From positions 2,294,001-2,358,000 of the forward strand of contig NZ_CP047198.1 in assembly GCF_030408635.1 (NCBI RefSeq): a stretch of 64,000 nucleotides of DNA, given 5' to 3'. The notes under the pieces were generated by a model. It was not told the DNA's origin. It searched no databases and saw only the letters and a list, made by a program, of their open reading frames with translations. Below are positions 61,732 to 64,000 of this stretch, in pieces. Origin of the DNA: Corynebacterium coyleae (GTDB lineage Bacteria; Actinomycetota; Actinomycetes; Mycobacteriales; Mycobacteriaceae). The first letter of the stretch is position 1. Each line of letters starts with the position of its first letter. The position numbers were made by a program, and so were the translations under genes.

Positions 61732-62898
61732 ATGGCTGGCCGGTACCCGAATGGCGATTTCTACGACTTTGAAAGCGAACTGTCCACGGAGGAAAAGGAC
61801 ATCCTCTACAACGTCCGCGATTGGGCAAAGGAGAAGGTGCTCCCGATCGCGGTGGACTACTGGAACCGTTCGGAGTTCCCGCACGAGCTGCTGCCGTCGA
61901 TAGGCGAGCTCAACATCATCAGCCTCGTGCGCGGCCAGGGTCGCTCCCGCCTGCTGGCCGGCCTCGTCGCGGCGGAGATTCACCGCGCCGACGGTTCCGT
62001 GGGCACGTTTTTCTCCGGCCAGGACGGCCTGTTCACCGGCAGCATCGAGCTGCTCGGCTCGGAGGAGCAGAAGGAGCGCTGGCTGCCGGACCTCTACGCC
62101 GTGCGCAAGACCGGCGTGCTTGCGATCACGGAGCCGGAGGCTGGCTCCGACGTTGCCCAGGGCATGCGCACCACAGCCACCAAGGTGGATGGCGGCTGGA
62201 TCCTCAACGGCGCGAAGCGCTGGATCGGCAACGCAACCTTCTCCGACTACGTCGCCGTCTACGCCCGCGACCCGGAGGACGAGCAGGTCAAGGGCTTCAT
62301 CGTGGACACCACGTCCGAGGGCTACACGGCCACGCTGATGGAAAACCGCATTGCCATCCGCGCGGTGCAAAACGCCGACATCACGCTCGACAACGTGTTT
62401 GTTCCGGACAGCGACAAGCTCGAGGGCGCGAACTCGTTCAAGGACATCAACAAGGTGTTCAAGAGTGCACGCTCCACGGTGGGTTGGCAGGCCGTCGGTA
62501 CGCAAATGGGCGCGCTCGACGTGGCACTCGGCTACGCGGATGAGCGCATCCAGTTTGGCAAGAAGATCTCCTCGTTCCAGCTCAACCAGAACAAGCTGGC
62601 CACCATGCAGGGCAACCTCGTTGCCTCCGAGTCGATGATGGCCCAGTTGGCCCGCATGGAGGATCGCGGTTCCGCGAACAACGAGCAGTCCGCGCTGGCC
62701 AAGGCGTTCACCTCGAAGCTCATGCGTGAGACGGTCGCGCTCGGCCGCGAGATCCTCGGCGGCAACGGCCTGATCTCGGATTACCGCATGGCGAAGATCT
62801 TCAACGACGCCGAGGCCATCTACTCCTACGAGGGCACCTACGACATCAACCAGCTCATCGTCGGTCGCTCCATCACGGGCGAATCGGCCTTCGTCTAG
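61732..62898 (+). CDS. Acyl-CoA dehydrogenase (glutaryl-CoA dehydrogenase-like)
   Basis: The 388-residue flavoprotein dehydrogenates an acyl-CoA to the 2-enoyl-CoA. It has the FAD/substrate motif AITEPEAGSDVAQGMRT, GWILNGAKRWIGNA and the C-terminal REILGGNGLISDYRMAKIFND, with the catalytic-Glu region YSYEGTYDINQLIVGRSITG. The sequence pattern is closest to glutaryl-CoA dehydrogenases, but the acyl substrate is not readable with certainty. It is co-transcribed with the CoA transferase 20 bp downstream (AGGAGGAA between). Confidence 0.85.
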   Translation: MAGRYPNGDFYDFESELSTEEKDILYNVRDWAKEKVLPIAVDYWNRSEFPHELLPSIGELNIISLVRGQGRSRLLAGLVAAEIHRADGSVGTFFSGQDGLFTGSIELLGSEEQKERWLPDLYAVRKTGVLAITEPEAGSDVAQGMRTTATKVDGGWILNGAKRWIGNATFSDYVAVYARDPEDEQVKGFIVDTTSEGYTATLMENRIAIRAVQNADITLDNVFVPDSDKLEGANSFKDINKVFKSARSTVGWQAVGTQMGALDVALGYADERIQFGKKISSFQLNQNKLATMQGNLVASESMMAQLARMEDRGSANNEQSALAKAFTSKLMRETVALGREILGGNGLISDYRMAKIFNDAEAIYSYEGTYDINQLIVGRSITGESAFV

Positions 62899-62918
62899 TC
62901 CACGCAGGAGGAAACACT

Positions 62919-64000
62919 ATGAATGCACCGCTTTCCGGAATCCGCGTCCTTGACCTCTCCCGCGTACTCGCAGGCCCGTTCTGCTCCATGATCTTGGCGG
63001 ACCTCGGTGCTGAGGTGATCAAGGTGGAGTCGCCGTGGGGTGACGATTCGCGTCAGTTCGGCCCGTTCGTCGACGGCACGTCCGCCTACTACCGCCTGTT
63101 CAACCGCTCGAAGATGGGCATCACGCTGGACTTCAAGAACGACGACGACAAGGAAGTGTTGCGTGATCTGGTCCGCCGCGCTGATGTGGTCGTCGAAAAT
63201 TTCCGCCCTGGTGTGCTTGAGAAGCTCGGCCTTGCGCCGAAGGATTTGCTGGAGATCAACCCGCGCCTCGTGGTCACGAGTATCTCCGGCTTCGGCCAGA
63301 CGGGCTCGCTTGCCAAGGAACCGGCGTACGACCTGGTTGCGCAGGCGATGAGTGGCCTGATGTCGATTACGGGTTGGCCGAACAGCAAGCCGACGCGTGT
63401 GGGCATCTCGCTGGGTGATCTCATCCCGGGCCTCTACGCCGCAATCGGCACGGTTTCGGCGCTCTACCAGCGTGAATCCACCGTCACCGGCCAGCATTTG
63501 GACCTTGCTATGTACGACTCGCTCATCTCCGTCATGGAGTCCGTAGGCATGCGTGCGCTTTACGACGACACCCCGCCCACCCGCATCGGCAACGACCACG
63601 GCCTGTCAGCGCCGTTTTCCACGTATGCGACCAAGGACGGCGACGTAGTCATCGCGATCACCACGAACCGGCTGTTCGAGCGCCTGGCCAACGCGCTGGG
63701 CATCCCGGAGATGGCCACCGACCATCGCTTTGCAGAGCCGGTGGCCCGCTCCGACAACCGGGTTGCGCTGCGCGAACTGATCGAAGAAGCGCTGAGCACA
63801 AAGACACGCTCGGAGACCATCGCCCTGTTTGAAGAACATGGTGTGCCCACCGCCCGCGTGTACGACCTGGACGAGGCACTACGCAGCCCGTTCGCCCAGG
63901 AACGCGGTGTGGTGGTTGAAGAAACGGATGGGTTCCGCACCCTCGCCTCCCCGCTCAAGCTCGCCGGGATGGGCAAGCCAACGCCGGCGCCGGAGTTGGG
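62919..64000 (+). CDS. CaiB/BaiF-family CoA transferase, partial
   Basis: At least 360 residues of a class III CoA transferase are visible; it runs off the right edge. It has the N-terminal GIRVLDLSRVLAGPFCSMILADLGAEVIKVE, the catalytic Asp167 in GISLGDLIPGLYA, and STYATKDGDVVIAITTN. Class III enzymes move CoA between carboxylic acids. With the preceding dehydrogenase it suggests a dicarboxylate or branched-acid catabolic step such as glutarate activation; that is inference. The ATG at 62919 has AGGAGGAA seven bases upstream. Confidence 0.88.
   Translation, partial: MNAPLSGIRVLDLSRVLAGPFCSMILADLGAEVIKVESPWGDDSRQFGPFVDGTSAYYRLFNRSKMGITLDFKNDDDKEVLRDLVRRADVVVENFRPGVLEKLGLAPKDLLEINPRLVVTSISGFGQTGSLAKEPAYDLVAQAMSGLMSITGWPNSKPTRVGISLGDLIPGLYAAIGTVSALYQRESTVTGQHLDLAMYDSLISVMESVGMRALYDDTPPTRIGNDHGLSAPFSTYATKDGDVVIAITTNRLFERLANALGIPEMATDHRFAEPVARSDNRVALRELIEEALSTKTRSETIALFEEHGVPTARVYDLDEALRSPFAQERGVVVEETDGFRTLASPLKLAGMGKPTPAPEL

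Overview
The window is high-GC actinobacterial DNA from a mycolic-acid-containing bacterium, almost certainly a Corynebacterium. It carries the mycolate and arabinogalactan genes in the order known from corynebacteria and Mycobacterium tuberculosis: fadD32-pks13-accD3, two mycoloyltransferases, aftB, ubiA, a PAP2 phosphatase, glfT2 and glf. It also has DtxR-type iron boxes and hut genes controlled by an IclR-type regulator. All assignments come from reading the sequence; no database search was run. Species is not claimed.

Layout. 1-7200: 5' part of pckG (minus strand), then trmB, a NYN-domain protein, a CmpL/MmpL3-type lipid exporter, a flippase-like membrane protein, an HNH endonuclease and a DUF3054 protein (plus strand). 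7189-25338: the cell-envelope block on the minus strand. It covers mycolic acid condensation (FadD32, Pks13, AccD3), a Culp6-like serine esterase, a DUF732 lipoprotein, the mycoloyltransferases Cop1 (with LGFP repeats) and Cmt2, AftB, the DPPR synthase UbiA, a PAP2 phosphatase and the galactan polymerase GlfT2. A 36-codon ORF just after accD3 looks like a small porin-type peptide. glf and a secreted PGRP amidase continue this theme at 39.8-43.0 kb.

25.4-39.6 kb is an accessory segment separating glfT2 from glf, which are neighbours in M. tuberculosis. It holds a TetR/GAP-family pair with a clear operator, a SulP transporter, a DUF4143 ATPase with a 23-bp-periodic upstream repeat, a TetR regulator, a Na+/H+ antiporter, a siderophore uptake cassette with three DtxR-like boxes, and a Schlafen AlbA_2-type ATP-binding protein. 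The siderophore cassette is bracketed by two copies of the same 69-bp gene end. The AlbA_2 gene is bracketed by 105-bp direct repeats full of GTTGTTT boxes. The two bracketed modules lie side by side.

43.0-54.7 kb: glpK, a DUF559-type nuclease-like protein, a HAD phosphatase, a lysophospholipid acyltransferase, serS, a FarR-like GntR regulator, a septum-formation-domain protein, a zincin, pheA, a DUF2891 protein, a CPBP protease and an LCP-family ligase (LcpB-like). 55.0-64.0 kb: an AGCS amino-acid symporter, a YjiH-family transporter, histidine utilisation genes hutG, hutR and hutH (hutU and hutI are not here), an acyl-CoA dehydrogenase and a CoA transferase running off the right edge.

The main unexplained signal is a short DNA word, TTGCTTATCGACGAC, with the sister form TTGCTTGACGACGAC. 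It recurs across the window in both orientations, in several reading frames and once between genes.
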